Assembly (NCBI GenBank): GCA_041398565.1
Contig: JAWKUN010000004.1
Location: 992,001 to 1,056,000 of the forward strand
Reading direction: 5' to 3'
DNA length: 64,000 nt
Source of the DNA: DATGPD01 sp041398565
GTDB taxonomy: Bacteria > Planctomycetota > UBA1135 > UBA2386
The translations under genes were made by a program, and so were the position numbers. Positions 35,265 through 46,636 of this stretch are shown here, one piece after another; the stretch's first letter is position 1, and each line of letters starts with the position of its first letter. The notes under the pieces are model-generated. The model was given only the letters and a program-made list of their open reading frames with translations, made no database searches and was not told where the DNA came from.

Positions 35265-36611
35265 GTGCCCACGCCAAAGATCATCGTCGCCGTCCTCCTG
35301 GTCGCGGCGGCACCAACGCAAGCCCCGGCCACCGTCGCCACCTACACCTGGAAGGGCGAGCCAGGCACCGTCACCATGGACGACGTCGCCCTCGAGATGG
35401 CTCCACGCCAACGGCGCACCGAGCACGGCAAGGAGACGATCGAGCATCTGATCGACCTGCACCTGGTGCGCAAGGCCGCCGAGGCCAAGGGGGTCCTGCC
35501 GACCGACGGTGAGGTGCGCAAGCAACTCGACGCCTATCGAGGCGCGATCGAGGCACAGGGTCGCGACCCGGCGCAGTACCTGGCGAGCAAGGGCATCAGC
35601 ATGAACGAATTGGCCGACTACACGATCCTGACCCTGGCGCTGGACCGGCTGGTCATGCAGCAGCTCGGCATGAAGGACGCCGGCCAGGTGACCAACGAAT
35701 ACCGCGAGCTGTGGCTGCGCGACGCGCGCAAGGCGGCCGAGCCGGTGACGAGCGAGGCCGCACTGCCGCCGGGAATCGTCGCCCGTGTCGCCGAGCGCCA
35801 GTTCACCATGCTCGACCTCGGCCGCGTGCTCGCCGCGCGGGCCAAGCCCGCCGAACGCAACCGCTACGCGCGGCAGGTGATCCTGCGCCGCATCCTCGAT
35901 GCCGAGGCCAGGGCCCGTGGCATCGAGGTCACGGCTGCGGACTGCGCGGCGACGGTCGCACGGATTCGCGCCCGTGCCGAGGCCGAGAAGGGCGGGGACG
36001 TCACCTTCGACAACATGCTGGAGGCGCTCGGCACGACCGAGGCCGAACTGCAGGCCTCGCCCGTCCTCAAGGCGCAGGCCATCGCGCGGCGTCTGCTCGA
36101 GGAGCGCTACCCCGAGTCAGAGATCCAGGCCCGCCTCGTCAAGGACGCCGACTCCACCCGGGCGCGCTTCGGCGCGCGCCGGCGCGTCGACGTCCTGTGG
36201 TTGCGCGCCAGCGCCACGCCGAGCCAGCTCATTCCACGCTCGTTCGAGACCGCCGAGAAGGAAGCCGCACAGCTGCGTGACAAGCTGGACAAGGGCACGA
36301 CCTTCGCCATGCTGGCGCGCGTGCACAGCGACGATCCGCGTACCAAGCTCAAGGGCGGCGAAGCCGGCTGGCATCGCCGCGCCAGCACCAGCCTGCCCGA
36401 CGAGGTCCTCGCCTGGGCGTTCGCCGCGCAGCCGGGTGACGTCAGCAACCCCATCCGCGTGGCCGACGGCGTCTGCCTGGCTCACGTCGCCGAGGTCGAG
36501 CCGCAGCCGGACGTGGCGACGTTGCGCGCGCGCCTGCTCGAGGACATGGAGGAGGGCCTGCACCGTGAGCTCTTGGCCCAAGCCGATGTCCAGCTGCAGG
36601 AGGGCGAGTGA
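35265..36611 (+). CDS. Exported PpiC/SurA-type peptidyl-prolyl isomerase
   Basis: The product has 448 residues from a GTG start. A signal peptide (KIIVAVLLVAAAPTQA) is followed by a helical chaperone-like region (about 30-290) with a SurA-N-like segment (ETIEHLIDLHLVRKAAEAKG) and a parvulin domain at about 305-420 (FAMLARVHSDDPRTKLKGGE, GWHRRASTSLPDEV, AQPGDVSNPIRVADG). Parvulin-type proteins assist folding of exported and outer-membrane proteins. It contains one complete parvulin domain, where E. coli SurA has two. The IolB-like gene begins on the last base of its stop codon, so they are cotranscribed. Confidence 0.9.
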   Translation: MPTPKIIVAVLLVAAAPTQAPATVATYTWKGEPGTVTMDDVALEMAPRQRRTEHGKETIEHLIDLHLVRKAAEAKGVLPTDGEVRKQLDAYRGAIEAQGRDPAQYLASKGISMNELADYTILTLALDRLVMQQLGMKDAGQVTNEYRELWLRDARKAAEPVTSEAALPPGIVARVAERQFTMLDLGRVLAARAKPAERNRYARQVILRRILDAEARARGIEVTAADCAATVARIRARAEAEKGGDVTFDNMLEALGTTEAELQASPVLKAQAIARRLLEERYPESEIQARLVKDADSTRARFGARRRVDVLWLRASATPSQLIPRSFETAEKEAAQLRDKLDKGTTFAMLARVHSDDPRTKLKGGEAGWHRRASTSLPDEVLAWAFAAQPGDVSNPIRVADGVCLAHVAEVEPQPDVATLRARLLEDMEEGLHRELLAQADVQLQEGE

Positions 36612-37402
36612 TGCCCGCCGTGTTCCGCGACGGCGGCGACCGTCGCGTGGTGCAGTGCGACGGCCCCTGGGTGCGGCAGGTCGCGCTCGTGTGCGTCGGC
36701 GGCACCTTCGAGACCAAGGTCGCGGACGACGAAGAGGCCTTGGCGCTGGTCCTCGGCGGCACCCTCGACCTGTTCGCCGGTGGCAGCTCGTGGCTGCAGC
36801 GCGGGCTGCGCACGACCCCCTTCGATGGGCGCCCGTGCGCCGTGTACCTGCCGCCCAAGGTCGGCTTCCGCGCCAGCGGCCGAGGCGAACTCCTGCTCGT
36901 GTCCGGCAAGCGCCCGCCGCCGCGGCCCACGGCGAACGACCGGCCCGAGCCCGCCGGCATGCCCTTGCTGCCACTGGCCGGCGGCAAGGCCTTCGACGCG
37001 CGTACCGGCACGTGGGAGATGCTCGAGCGGTTTCCGTCGTCGCCGGAGGCGGTCCTGCCACGCGCCATCGAGCGCCTCGCGGTCGGCGACGTCGCCGTCG
37101 AGCGCGTGTTCAGCTTCGCGTTCAAGGCGCAGGCATTGTGCCTCGACGAGTGCGTGCTGGGCGCCGGCGGCTTCGTGACCCTGCCACGGCCGCTCACGCC
37201 GCCAGGGCTGCGCTACGGCGACGAACTGTTGCTGTTCGTGCGTGGCGAGGGGACGACGCAGGCCACACAGGCAGGCACGACGCGCACGTGCGCCGCCGGC
37301 GACCAGGTCCTCCGCCTGCGACCCGACGCCGACGCCCGCATCGACGCCGTCGACGGCCGCGCCTACCTCGCTGCCGTGTGGGCGGGACCGAAGCCGACCT
37401 GA
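36611..37402 (+). CDS. IolB/KduI-like bicupin protein
   Basis: The product has 263 residues and appears to hold two cupin barrels. The first (about 20-100) reads LVCVGGTFETKVADDEEALA, LVLGGTLDLFAGG, TTPFDGRPCAVYLPPKVGF, close in layout to 5-deoxy-glucuronate isomerase (IolB) of inositol catabolism. The second barrel (about 160-255) is more diverged. Metal-binding His residues expected in active IolB are not obvious, so the enzymatic role is doubtful. ATG 36611 was chosen over an overlapping GTG at 36608. No other iol gene is present in the window. Confidence 0.6.
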   Translation: MPAVFRDGGDRRVVQCDGPWVRQVALVCVGGTFETKVADDEEALALVLGGTLDLFAGGSSWLQRGLRTTPFDGRPCAVYLPPKVGFRASGRGELLLVSGKRPPPRPTANDRPEPAGMPLLPLAGGKAFDARTGTWEMLERFPSSPEAVLPRAIERLAVGDVAVERVFSFAFKAQALCLDECVLGAGGFVTLPRPLTPPGLRYGDELLLFVRGEGTTQATQAGTTRTCAAGDQVLRLRPDADARIDAVDGRAYLAAVWAGPKPT

Positions 37403-37557
37403 GTGCCTACCCGGCCACCAGCAGCTCGCCGGCTGCAGACTGGGGCCCGTGGCCGCCGCGATCCCCCCGGCGGTCGCGGACGACGTCCGGCACGGAAGCG
37501 GTGAGGGCGGCCGTCCCGGTGCCCGCGACCACGCCGTGGCCCACGGGAGACGTCGAT

Positions 37558-38931
<1,374 letters not shown>

Positions 38932-38937
38932 CCGCGC

Positions 38938-40092
38938 TCATCCGAGCAGCACACTCACGCAGGTCTCGTTGTGGAACGCGCTGGCGCTGCCGCGGTCGAA
39001 GGGTGCGATCTCGCCGTAGCAGTAGAAGCCGGCGAGTTCGATGACCTTCTGCGAACGCGCGGCGAGCGCCTCGCTCAGCTGTTCGAATTCGTCCTCGGCG
39101 CGCGTGCCCAGCACCCAGCGCCGCGCAGCGCAGCTGAACAGCAGCACGAGGCTGGGCTCGTCTCCCGGGAAGGACGCGAAGGCCGCGTCCATCGAACGCA
39201 GTGCGCCCGACAAGAGGCCCTCGGGCAGGATCTCGGTGACTCGGACGGCGACCCCCTCGGGGACGTCGCCGGCGAAACGGATCGATCCGGTCTTGGGGTC
39301 GGAGCCCATCGCCGCCCGCAAGACCCAGGGCTTGTCCTCGCCGTCGGGGTAGATGGCCAGCGGGTACTCGCCCAGGCTGTCCTTGGGCACCTCGCCCCAG
39401 TAGTGCTTGAAGATCGCGGTCGCCGGCTCGCCGTCGATGGTGTGGACGATGTGCCCCTCGGACTTGGTGACCCGGTGCACGTCGCCCATCGGGAACCAGC
39501 CCGAACCGATGCCCCAGCCGGTGCGGATGTTCCCGAACAGGTAGAGCACCGGCAACGAGTCGGTGAGGATCTCGGTCCCGCAGAACTCGACCATGCGCGC
39601 GTACTCGCGGTGGTCGGCGGACAACCCGCCGAGGATGGGGCACCCGTGTTCGCCGAGCGCCCGTTGGACGTCGCGCAGGACGGCCGAGCTGTTCGCGGAG
39701 GGCGCGAAGGTCGTGAGACACACGGCTGCACGGTCGCCGCCCAGGCAGGCGGTGGCAGCGGCGACCGCCGCGCTCGGGTCCTTCGACAAGTCGCGGCCGA
39801 GGCCGACCCGGGCCTCGAAGCCGTCGCCGGCCAGCAGGATGAGCAGGAGCGAGTCGCGGGTGAAGCCGGTTCGCGTCGACATCTCGCCGTCGGTGCTGCT
39901 GCCGATCAATGGCAGCCCGGGCCAGCGTGCTTGGACCGCGTCGAGCGCCACCCGGTGGTCGTAGAGTGTGCTGGCGAAGAGCAGCGCAGCGCGCGGCGTC
40001 TCGCCGCCGAGCTGTTCCGCACACTGTTCGAGAACGAGTTCGACCGCCTCGACGGTGTCGACCTCATCGCTGTGACCCACTGCGGCGCGCAT
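38938..40092 (-). CDS. FIST-domain sensory protein
   Basis: The product has 384 residues. ATG 40092 is supported by a GGGAGGA site three bases upstream; the open frame before it runs into low-complexity sequence. The FIST_N domain (about 1-200: ALLFASTLYDH, LIGSSTDGEMST, CPILGGLSADH) and FIST_C domain (about 220-375: HYWGEVPKDSLGEYPLAIY, LLFSCAARRWVLG, GFYCYGEIAPF) are both complete. FIST domains are thought to bind small ligands such as amino acids or nitric oxide signals. It is cotranscribed with the hybrid kinase, and the pair probably forms one signalling unit. Confidence 0.92.
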   Translation of the reverse strand: MRAAVGHSDEVDTVEAVELVLEQCAEQLGGETPRAALLFASTLYDHRVALDAVQARWPGLPLIGSSTDGEMSTRTGFTRDSLLLILLAGDGFEARVGLGRDLSKDPSAAVAAATACLGGDRAAVCLTTFAPSANSSAVLRDVQRALGEHGCPILGGLSADHREYARMVEFCGTEILTDSLPVLYLFGNIRTGWGIGSGWFPMGDVHRVTKSEGHIVHTIDGEPATAIFKHYWGEVPKDSLGEYPLAIYPDGEDKPWVLRAAMGSDPKTGSIRFAGDVPEGVAVRVTEILPEGLLSGALRSMDAAFASFPGDEPSLVLLFSCAARRWVLGTRAEDEFEQLSEALAARSQKVIELAGFYCYGEIAPFDRGSASAFHNETCVSVLLG

Positions 40093-40320
40093 GCTTCCTC
40101 CCGATCTCCCCTGCTCCCCGGCCCTACCGCTCCGATCCCTGGCTGCCCGATCTTCCCCGCTCTTCGACGGCCGCACGGCGGCGGCTTGAGGCGCGCCTCG
40201 CACACCGGTCGCCATTGCCGGACCGACGCGCTTTCTCGCCACTTGCGTGCCAGCAATCGCCGCACGCTCGGGTGGCGCAAGCGCGCCCCACGCTGCAAGT
40301 GCCGCGAGCCCTCACCCCAC

Positions 40321-40396
40321 CGCGAGTTCGGCGATGTCGTTTGGCTGCAGGGCCGCCGAGCTCGCCCGCTCCCAGCGGCACAGGAAGCCCCGGCCG
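40321..40396 (+). repeat. Solitary copy of the 15.5 kb repeat arm
   Basis: Aligned without gaps against the minus strand of 15468-15541, 62 of 74 bases agree. The shared blocks include CGGCGATGTCGTT, CTCGCCC and CCAGCGGCAC followed by GGAAGCCCCGGC. It lies in the 312-base gap 40093-40404 upstream of the FIST gene and at the 3' end of the azurin-like gene. The remaining gap holds GC-rich sequence with no gene that I can support. Confidence 0.7.
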
Positions 40397-40404
40397 CGAT
40401 GCGG

Positions 40405-40932
40405 CTACTGCACGACGATCTTGCCGTTCATCAGCGCCGCGTGTCCGACGAACGTGCAGAGGTAGACCAGCTCGCCGGGCAGACCGGGTGCGGTGAACTC
40501 GACCGAGTCGGACTCGCCAGGGCCGAGGATCTTGGTGTGCACCAGGACGTCCCCGCGGGCGGCCTCGGGCAAGAAGTCGTTCTCGATCTTGCCCTCCGGT
40601 GGCAAGACCTTGGGGCTGAAGTCGGCGAGCGTCACCCCCTTGCGCAGCAGGACGAAGTTGTGCCCCATGGCGACCTTCGGGATCTTGCCGACGTTCTTCA
40701 AGGTGACCTTGACCCGCTGGCCGGCCTTCACCTTCAGCTCCCGCTTGTCGTACTGCATCTGGTCGTTGCCCTCGAGGACGAACTCGACCGGAGCGGCAGC
40801 CGAGGGGCCGTTGGCGCCTTCGGGTGGCAGCGGCTGGCCGCCGCCTGGCGCGGCCTTGGGCGAGGGCTCCGAGCCGCCGCAACCCGACAAGAGGAGGAGG
40901 GGGAGAACGAGGAACGACGTGCGAAGCTGCAT
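40405..40932 (-). CDS. Azurin-like type 1 copper lipoprotein
   Basis: The product has 175 residues from ATG 40932. The lipobox LLSGC gives Cys18 as the lipidated residue. A Pro/Gly/Ala linker (19-48) leads to a cupredoxin domain with all four azurin ligands: His91 in GHNFVLL, Cys159 and His164 in YLCTFVGHAALM, and Met168. Azurins are periplasmic or membrane-tethered single-electron carriers in respiratory chains. No oxidase or reductase partner lies in the window. It is divergent from the sigma-54 regulator with a 221-base gap. Confidence 0.93.
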   Translation of the reverse strand: MQLRTSFLVLPLLLLSGCGGSEPSPKAAPGGGQPLPPEGANGPSAAAPVEFVLEGNDQMQYDKRELKVKAGQRVKVTLKNVGKIPKVAMGHNFVLLRKGVTLADFSPKVLPPEGKIENDFLPEAARGDVLVHTKILGPGESDSVEFTAPGLPGELVYLCTFVGHAALMNGKIVVQ

Positions 40933-41153
40933 CAGGAGGTCTCTTGCCGCCGGCAACGCCGCGCGCGCGTGCGGATTTCGTCCGGGTAGCGAACACGGCG
41001 CGCGCCTCGGGGCGCCGACACAGCCGCCCGCCATTCCCGAGGCGCGAGTCGGCCGCGGCGCGCCGATCGGCTGGGCCGCGATGGCCACGCGTGCGACCGC
41101 GCATCTGCCCGGCGCGAGTGGCACCGAACGCGCACGGGGCTATCGTGGCGGTG

Positions 41154-42578
41154 ATGCACGACGCGCGAGACGCCTCGAATCCCGAGTCGCACTCGATCCT
41201 CATCGTCGACGACGAGGACTCGGCGCTGCAGGGCATGCGGCGGGTCTTGCGCTCGCACGGGTTCGAGCACCTCATCCTGTGCAGCGACAGCCGCGAGGCG
41301 CTCGGCCTCCTGCAGGCGCACCGCGTCAACCTCGTGCTTCTCGACCTCATCATGCCGCACCTGCGCGGCGAGGACCTGCTGGCCCAGATCGCGCGCCGGC
41401 ATCCCGACGTGCCGGTGATCGTGGTGACCGCCGACATCGCGGTGCAGTCGGCCGTGCGCTGCGGCCGACTCGGCGCCAGCGACTACATCGTCAAGCCGGT
41501 CGAGGCGGAGCAGCTCATCGCCGCGGTGACCAAGGCGCTCGAGCAGAGCGCGCTGCGCTACGAGGCCGAGCGCCTGCGCGAGCAGTTCCTGTCGCAGAGC
41601 CTGCACACGCCGTCCGCGTTCACCGAGATCACCACCGCCGATCCGGCCATGCTGCGCCTGTTCCAGTACCTGGAAGCGGTGTCGCGCGGAGGCGGACCGG
41701 TGCTGATCACCGGCGAGACCGGCACGGGCAAGGAGTTGATCGCCCGCGCCCTGCACCGGGCCAGCCACCGCAACGGCCCGTTCGTCGCGGTCAACGTCGG
41801 CGGCCTCGACGACGCGCTGTTCGCCGACACCCTCTTCGGCCACGAGGAGGGCGCCTACACCGGCGCGACGATGGCGCGGCCCGGCATGATCGAGCGCGCC
41901 GGGGACGGCACGTTGTTCCTCGACGAGATCGGCGACCTGTCGGAGGCGTCGCAGGTGAAGCTGCTGCGCCTGATCCAGGAGCGCGACTACTTCCCGCTCG
42001 GCTCCGACACCCAAAAGCGCATGCTGGCGCGCATCGTCGCCGCCACGCAGAAGGAGCCGCAGCGGCTACGGCAGGACCTCTACTACCGCCTGCGCACCTA
42101 CCACGTGCGCGTGCCGCCGCTGTGCGAACGCCTCGGCGACCTACCTCTGCTGCTCGACCGCTTCCTCACCGACGCGGCCAAGGACCTCGGCAAGCCGAAG
42201 CCGGCGACGCCGCCCGAGCTGCTGCTGGACCTGTCGAACTACCACTTCCCGGGCAACGTGCGTGAGCTGCAGGCGATGGTCTTCGGGGCGGTCGCACGGC
42301 ACGACGGGCACGGCACCATGCCGATCCGTCTCTTCCTCGACCAGATGGAGACGAAGCAGCCCGACTACACGGCGCACGCGATCCGTTCGGACAAGATCGG
42401 CTTCCCGTTTCCGATGCCGACGCTGCGCGACCTCGAGCAGGCCGCCGTGGACGAGGCCATGCGCCGCGTCGACAACAACCAGAGCGCCGCCGCGCGCATG
42501 CTGGGGATCTCGCGTCCGACCATCGCCCGCTACCTGCGGCGTGTCGACGAGGACGCCAAGGAGCTGGAGGCGAACTGA
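41154..42578 (+). CDS. Sigma-54-dependent response regulator (NtrC type)
   Basis: The product has 474 residues. Receiver domain (about 15-125) with acceptor Asp in LVLLDLIMP, AAA+ domain (about 150-385) with Walker A GETGTGKE, sigma-54 contact loop GAYTGA and Walker B GTLFLDEIGDL, then a Fis-type DNA-binding helix-turn-helix (AAARMLGISRPTIARYLRR). It activates promoters with -24/-12 boxes after phosphorylation. The contact loop is the GAYTGA variant rather than GAFTGA, which is functional in many regulators. A start at ATG 41154 or the adjacent GTG 41151 is equally possible. No cognate kinase is adjacent. Confidence 0.95.
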   Translation: MHDARDASNPESHSILIVDDEDSALQGMRRVLRSHGFEHLILCSDSREALGLLQAHRVNLVLLDLIMPHLRGEDLLAQIARRHPDVPVIVVTADIAVQSAVRCGRLGASDYIVKPVEAEQLIAAVTKALEQSALRYEAERLREQFLSQSLHTPSAFTEITTADPAMLRLFQYLEAVSRGGGPVLITGETGTGKELIARALHRASHRNGPFVAVNVGGLDDALFADTLFGHEEGAYTGATMARPGMIERAGDGTLFLDEIGDLSEASQVKLLRLIQERDYFPLGSDTQKRMLARIVAATQKEPQRLRQDLYYRLRTYHVRVPPLCERLGDLPLLLDRFLTDAAKDLGKPKPATPPELLLDLSNYHFPGNVRELQAMVFGAVARHDGHGTMPIRLFLDQMETKQPDYTAHAIRSDKIGFPFPMPTLRDLEQAAVDEAMRRVDNNQSAAARMLGISRPTIARYLRRVDEDAKELEAN

Positions 42579-42600
42579 TCGTCCGCGGCGCCGGCGCGCT

Positions 42601-42635
42601 CAGAGAGTGAGAAACAATCGGTTTCTCACTCTCTG
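42601..42635. terminator. Perfect 15-bp hairpin after the sigma-54 regulator
   Basis: CAGAGAGTGAGAAAC (42601-42615), loop AATCG, then its exact complement (42621-42635), 23 bases after the stop codon. It is markedly richer in A and T than its surroundings. No U tract follows on either strand, so it may be a transcript-stabilising or bidirectional terminator stem between convergent genes. Confidence 0.6.
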
Positions 42636-42666
42636 CGTGGCCGCGGATGCGGCCACCGGAGGCAAT

Positions 42667-42771
42667 CTGAGCTGCAAGGGCTGCGAATCGTCGCGGATCC
42701 GCCGCCCTGGCGAATCACACGCCCTGCGGACTCCGCGCGCGCCGCGGGGATTCGCAGCACTTGCAGCTCAG
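42667..42771. repeat. Long 23-nt-arm palindrome between convergent genes
   Basis: The left arm (42667-42689) begins CTGAGCTGCAAG and ends CTGCGAATC; the right arm (42749-42771) is its reverse complement with one mismatch. A 59-base loop holds smaller palindromes such as CGGATCCG. The right arm overlaps the last codons and stop of the minus-strand gene at 42768. Another hairpin (GGCCGC/GCGGCC, 42639-42654) lies between it and the terminator-like stem. Confidence 0.65.
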
Positions 42772-43307
42772 CTCAGCGCCGCGTCGATGATCTCGAGGGC
42801 CCGCCGCACCCCCTCGCGCAGGCGCTCGAGCTCGGCGGCCCGCTCTTCCTGGAAACGACGCAGGGCGGCGATCGCCGGGCTCTCTTCAGCGACGACGTCG
42901 GCCGAGTCGAAGGCTGGCTCGTGAGCCGGCGGCGCCGAACGCGTCGCCGGCTGTCTGGCTGGCGGCATGACCGACGGCGCTACTGGCGGTATGTCCGGCT
43001 GGGTAGGACGCGCCCGCGGCGGGGTGGGCTTCTCGAGGCCCAGCAGGACCCGCGCCGAGTGGAACGAGCGCCCGCTCAGCGGCACTCGATGCAGAGCGGC
43101 TTCGTCCTTGAAGTCGCGCAGTTTGAGGTCGGGGTCCTGCTGCAGCTTGTGGATGCAGAAGAGCACGCCGTCGCTGGCGGACGGAAAGCGCGCGCGGATC
43201 CGGGCGAAGATGTCAGACCAAGCGTCCCCGGACGCCTCGGGCGTCGACGGCACCGGGTCGTCCTGGGTGAGAGAGGGATCCTCGTCTTGGGTCTGTGGGG
43301 GTGCCAA
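42768..43307 (-). CDS. Hypothetical protein with C-terminal coiled coil
   Basis: The product has about 179 residues if TTG 43307 is used. No ATG occurs in this part of the frame, and a GTG with an upstream AGGA lies inside (around residue 20), so the start is uncertain. Residues about 35-95 look folded (WSDIFARIRARFPSASDGVL, LFCIHKLQQDPDLKLRDF). A proline-rich linker (PTPPRARPTQPDIPPVAPS) precedes a charged helical tail (about 140-178, EERAAELERLREGVRRALE). I do not recognise the family. Frame usage and GC3 pattern are consistent with coding. It is convergent with the sigma-54 regulator gene. Confidence 0.55.
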   Translation of the reverse strand: MAPPQTQDEDPSLTQDDPVPSTPEASGDAWSDIFARIRARFPSASDGVLFCIHKLQQDPDLKLRDFKDEAALHRVPLSGRSFHSARVLLGLEKPTPPRARPTQPDIPPVAPSVMPPARQPATRSAPPAHEPAFDSADVVAEESPAIAALRRFQEERAAELERLREGVRRALEIIDAALS

Positions 43308-43439
43308 GGGCGCGTTGGAAGGGGTGCGTGAGTGTAACCGCCGGTCGGCGCAGGCCGAGCGAAGCGCACGGAGGAACGCGGAATTGCGTGCGAGCCTGTT
43401 TTTCTGCGCCGCCCGGGCGAGTAGCACTTGCCAGTTCGC

Positions 43440-45158
43440 ATGACCGCGCCTGCCAACGCCCCTTCGCGCCGGCCGTCCGCTGGCCGCCGCGCTCTCACCG
43501 CGCTGGTCGGCCTCGTCGCGCTCGTCGCCCTCACCGAGATCGCGCTGCGCGCGCTGGGTCTGCCACGGGCGAAGCTCGACCTGCAACTGATCGACGCCGA
43601 CGCCGCCGACCGCACCCGCCTCCCTCCGGACCCCGAGACGTGCTGGCGCCTCGGCACCGACCAGGACTGGGGCGCTCCGCTCAACCGCTTCGGCCTGCGC
43701 GGCAGCGAACCGGACGATGTGAAGAGCGAACGCCATTTCCGCATCGCGGTGGTCGGCGGTTCCGCGGCGTTCGGTGGGCGTGTCGACCATGACCTCACCT
43801 TCGCCGCGCAGACCGAACTGGCGGTTCAGGACGAACTGCCTCAGGCTCGCGTCGAAGCCTTGCTCATGGCGGTCCCGGGCTTCACCACGCTGCAGAGCCT
43901 GCGGCTGTGGCAGGCTGCCGGCCCGGCGTTCGCCCCGGATCTGGTCGTGCTCTACTGCGGACTGGACGACTGCGCCCCGGCCGTGATCGCCCCCGACGCC
44001 GAGGTGCTCGCCGCCTACGAGCATCCGCCCCGTTGGCACCTGTTGCGCCTGCTGCGCGACCTGCGGCGCGACGCGCCGAGCGCCGAGCAGCGCCAGCGCA
44101 TGCTCGACGACGACGAGGCCCCGCGCGGGCGCCGGGTCCCGCCGGCGGCGTTCGAAGCCAACGTCGTGGCGCTCATCGACGCGGCCCGGACCGTCGGCGC
44201 CGAGGTCTGCGTCGTGGTGCCGGCGACGAGCGAGCGCCGACGAGTGGCGCCGGTGCTCGAAGAGTACCGCGCGGCCCTGCGGCGCGCGGCCCAGGCGCGA
44301 TCGTCCTTCGTGGTCGACGCGGACGCCCTCGCCAAGGCGTACGAGTCGTCGATGGATCGAGCGCCGTGCAGCGACGTCGGCTCCGGACACGCTCTGCGCG
44401 ACGACCGCGAGCTCAGTCCGGAAGGCCACGCTCTGCTGGCACAGCTGCTCCTGACACGCGCCCGCGCCCACTCCCGCTTCTCCGCGCTGGCGTCGCTGCC
44501 GACCTTGCCGACGCCTGCGGCCGCGAGCCTGGAGCCGGCCGCCGTGGACGCGGCCGCTGGCGGCGAGGTTCGTCTGACCGGCAAGGGCCTGGCACAGGCC
44601 GCTGGCCTGCGCGCGTGGCTCGGCGACCAGTCGGTACCGGCATTGCGCGTGCTCGACGACGAGCACGCGGTGCTGACGGTGCCGCGCGAACTCGTACCCG
44701 GTGAGCACCGGTTGCGCCTGTGCAGCATCAATGGCGAGTCGCCCGCCACCGAATCGGTCGCTCTCACCGTTCGCCCCAGGGCCCTCGAGGTGAGTCTGCA
44801 GCGCGACGGCGGCGCCCTGCGCGTCGAGCTGTCCGGACACGCACCCGCGGGCAGCAAGGTCTGCGTCTACGTTGCTGCCGCCGGCCGATCGACACCGGCC
44901 GCCACGCGCGCCGGCCCGTTCTGGTTGCAGACCGACGCGCCGGGGACGACGCCGCCGCGCGCGCCGTTCTGCTTCGGCTCGCTGCCGTTCACCCACTTCG
45001 AGGCGACGAGCGGCACCGACTCTTCCTGGCTGATCCGCAGCTCGTGGGAAGCGGACGACCGCTTCGCCAACGCGGTGTTCCAAGGTGTCGCCTGGCTGCC
45101 GGGCGACCGCCTGCAAGGCCTGGTCACCGAGGTCGCCGTGCGCGTCGTCCCGCGTTGA
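43440..45158 (+). CDS. Membrane-anchored SGNH-hydrolase-like protein
   Basis: The product has 572 residues. A basic start and a single helix (ALTALVGLVALVALTEIALR, about 20-40) anchor it, with the rest outside the cytoplasm. Residues about 100-360 resemble an SGNH/GDSL fold: block I VVGGSAAFGG near 104, LMAVPGFTTLQSLRLW, LVVLYCGLDDCAP, and a late LSPEGHALLAQLL block with His. The classical GDSL and GxND motifs are degenerate, so esterase activity is uncertain. A C-terminal Ig-like region (about 365-450) and a final beta domain follow. Possible role in acyl-group handling on surface glycans is a guess. Confidence 0.65.
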   Translation: MTAPANAPSRRPSAGRRALTALVGLVALVALTEIALRALGLPRAKLDLQLIDADAADRTRLPPDPETCWRLGTDQDWGAPLNRFGLRGSEPDDVKSERHFRIAVVGGSAAFGGRVDHDLTFAAQTELAVQDELPQARVEALLMAVPGFTTLQSLRLWQAAGPAFAPDLVVLYCGLDDCAPAVIAPDAEVLAAYEHPPRWHLLRLLRDLRRDAPSAEQRQRMLDDDEAPRGRRVPPAAFEANVVALIDAARTVGAEVCVVVPATSERRRVAPVLEEYRAALRRAAQARSSFVVDADALAKAYESSMDRAPCSDVGSGHALRDDRELSPEGHALLAQLLLTRARAHSRFSALASLPTLPTPAAASLEPAAVDAAAGGEVRLTGKGLAQAAGLRAWLGDQSVPALRVLDDEHAVLTVPRELVPGEHRLRLCSINGESPATESVALTVRPRALEVSLQRDGGALRVELSGHAPAGSKVCVYVAAAGRSTPAATRAGPFWLQTDAPGTTPPRAPFCFGSLPFTHFEATSGTDSSWLIRSSWEADDRFANAVFQGVAWLPGDRLQGLVTEVAVRVVPR

Positions 45159-45283
45159 GCCGCGTGCCGAGCCGCCCTGGTGCGAGACGCTGTCCGCCGG
45201 CGGCGGCCCGCGAGACGCCCAAGCGGTGAGCGGCAGACTCGCTTCGGCGCTGTTGGCGGTCGCCGTCGCGACCGCGAGGGGGC

Positions 45284-46628
<1,345 letters not shown>

Positions 46629-46636
<8 letters not shown>

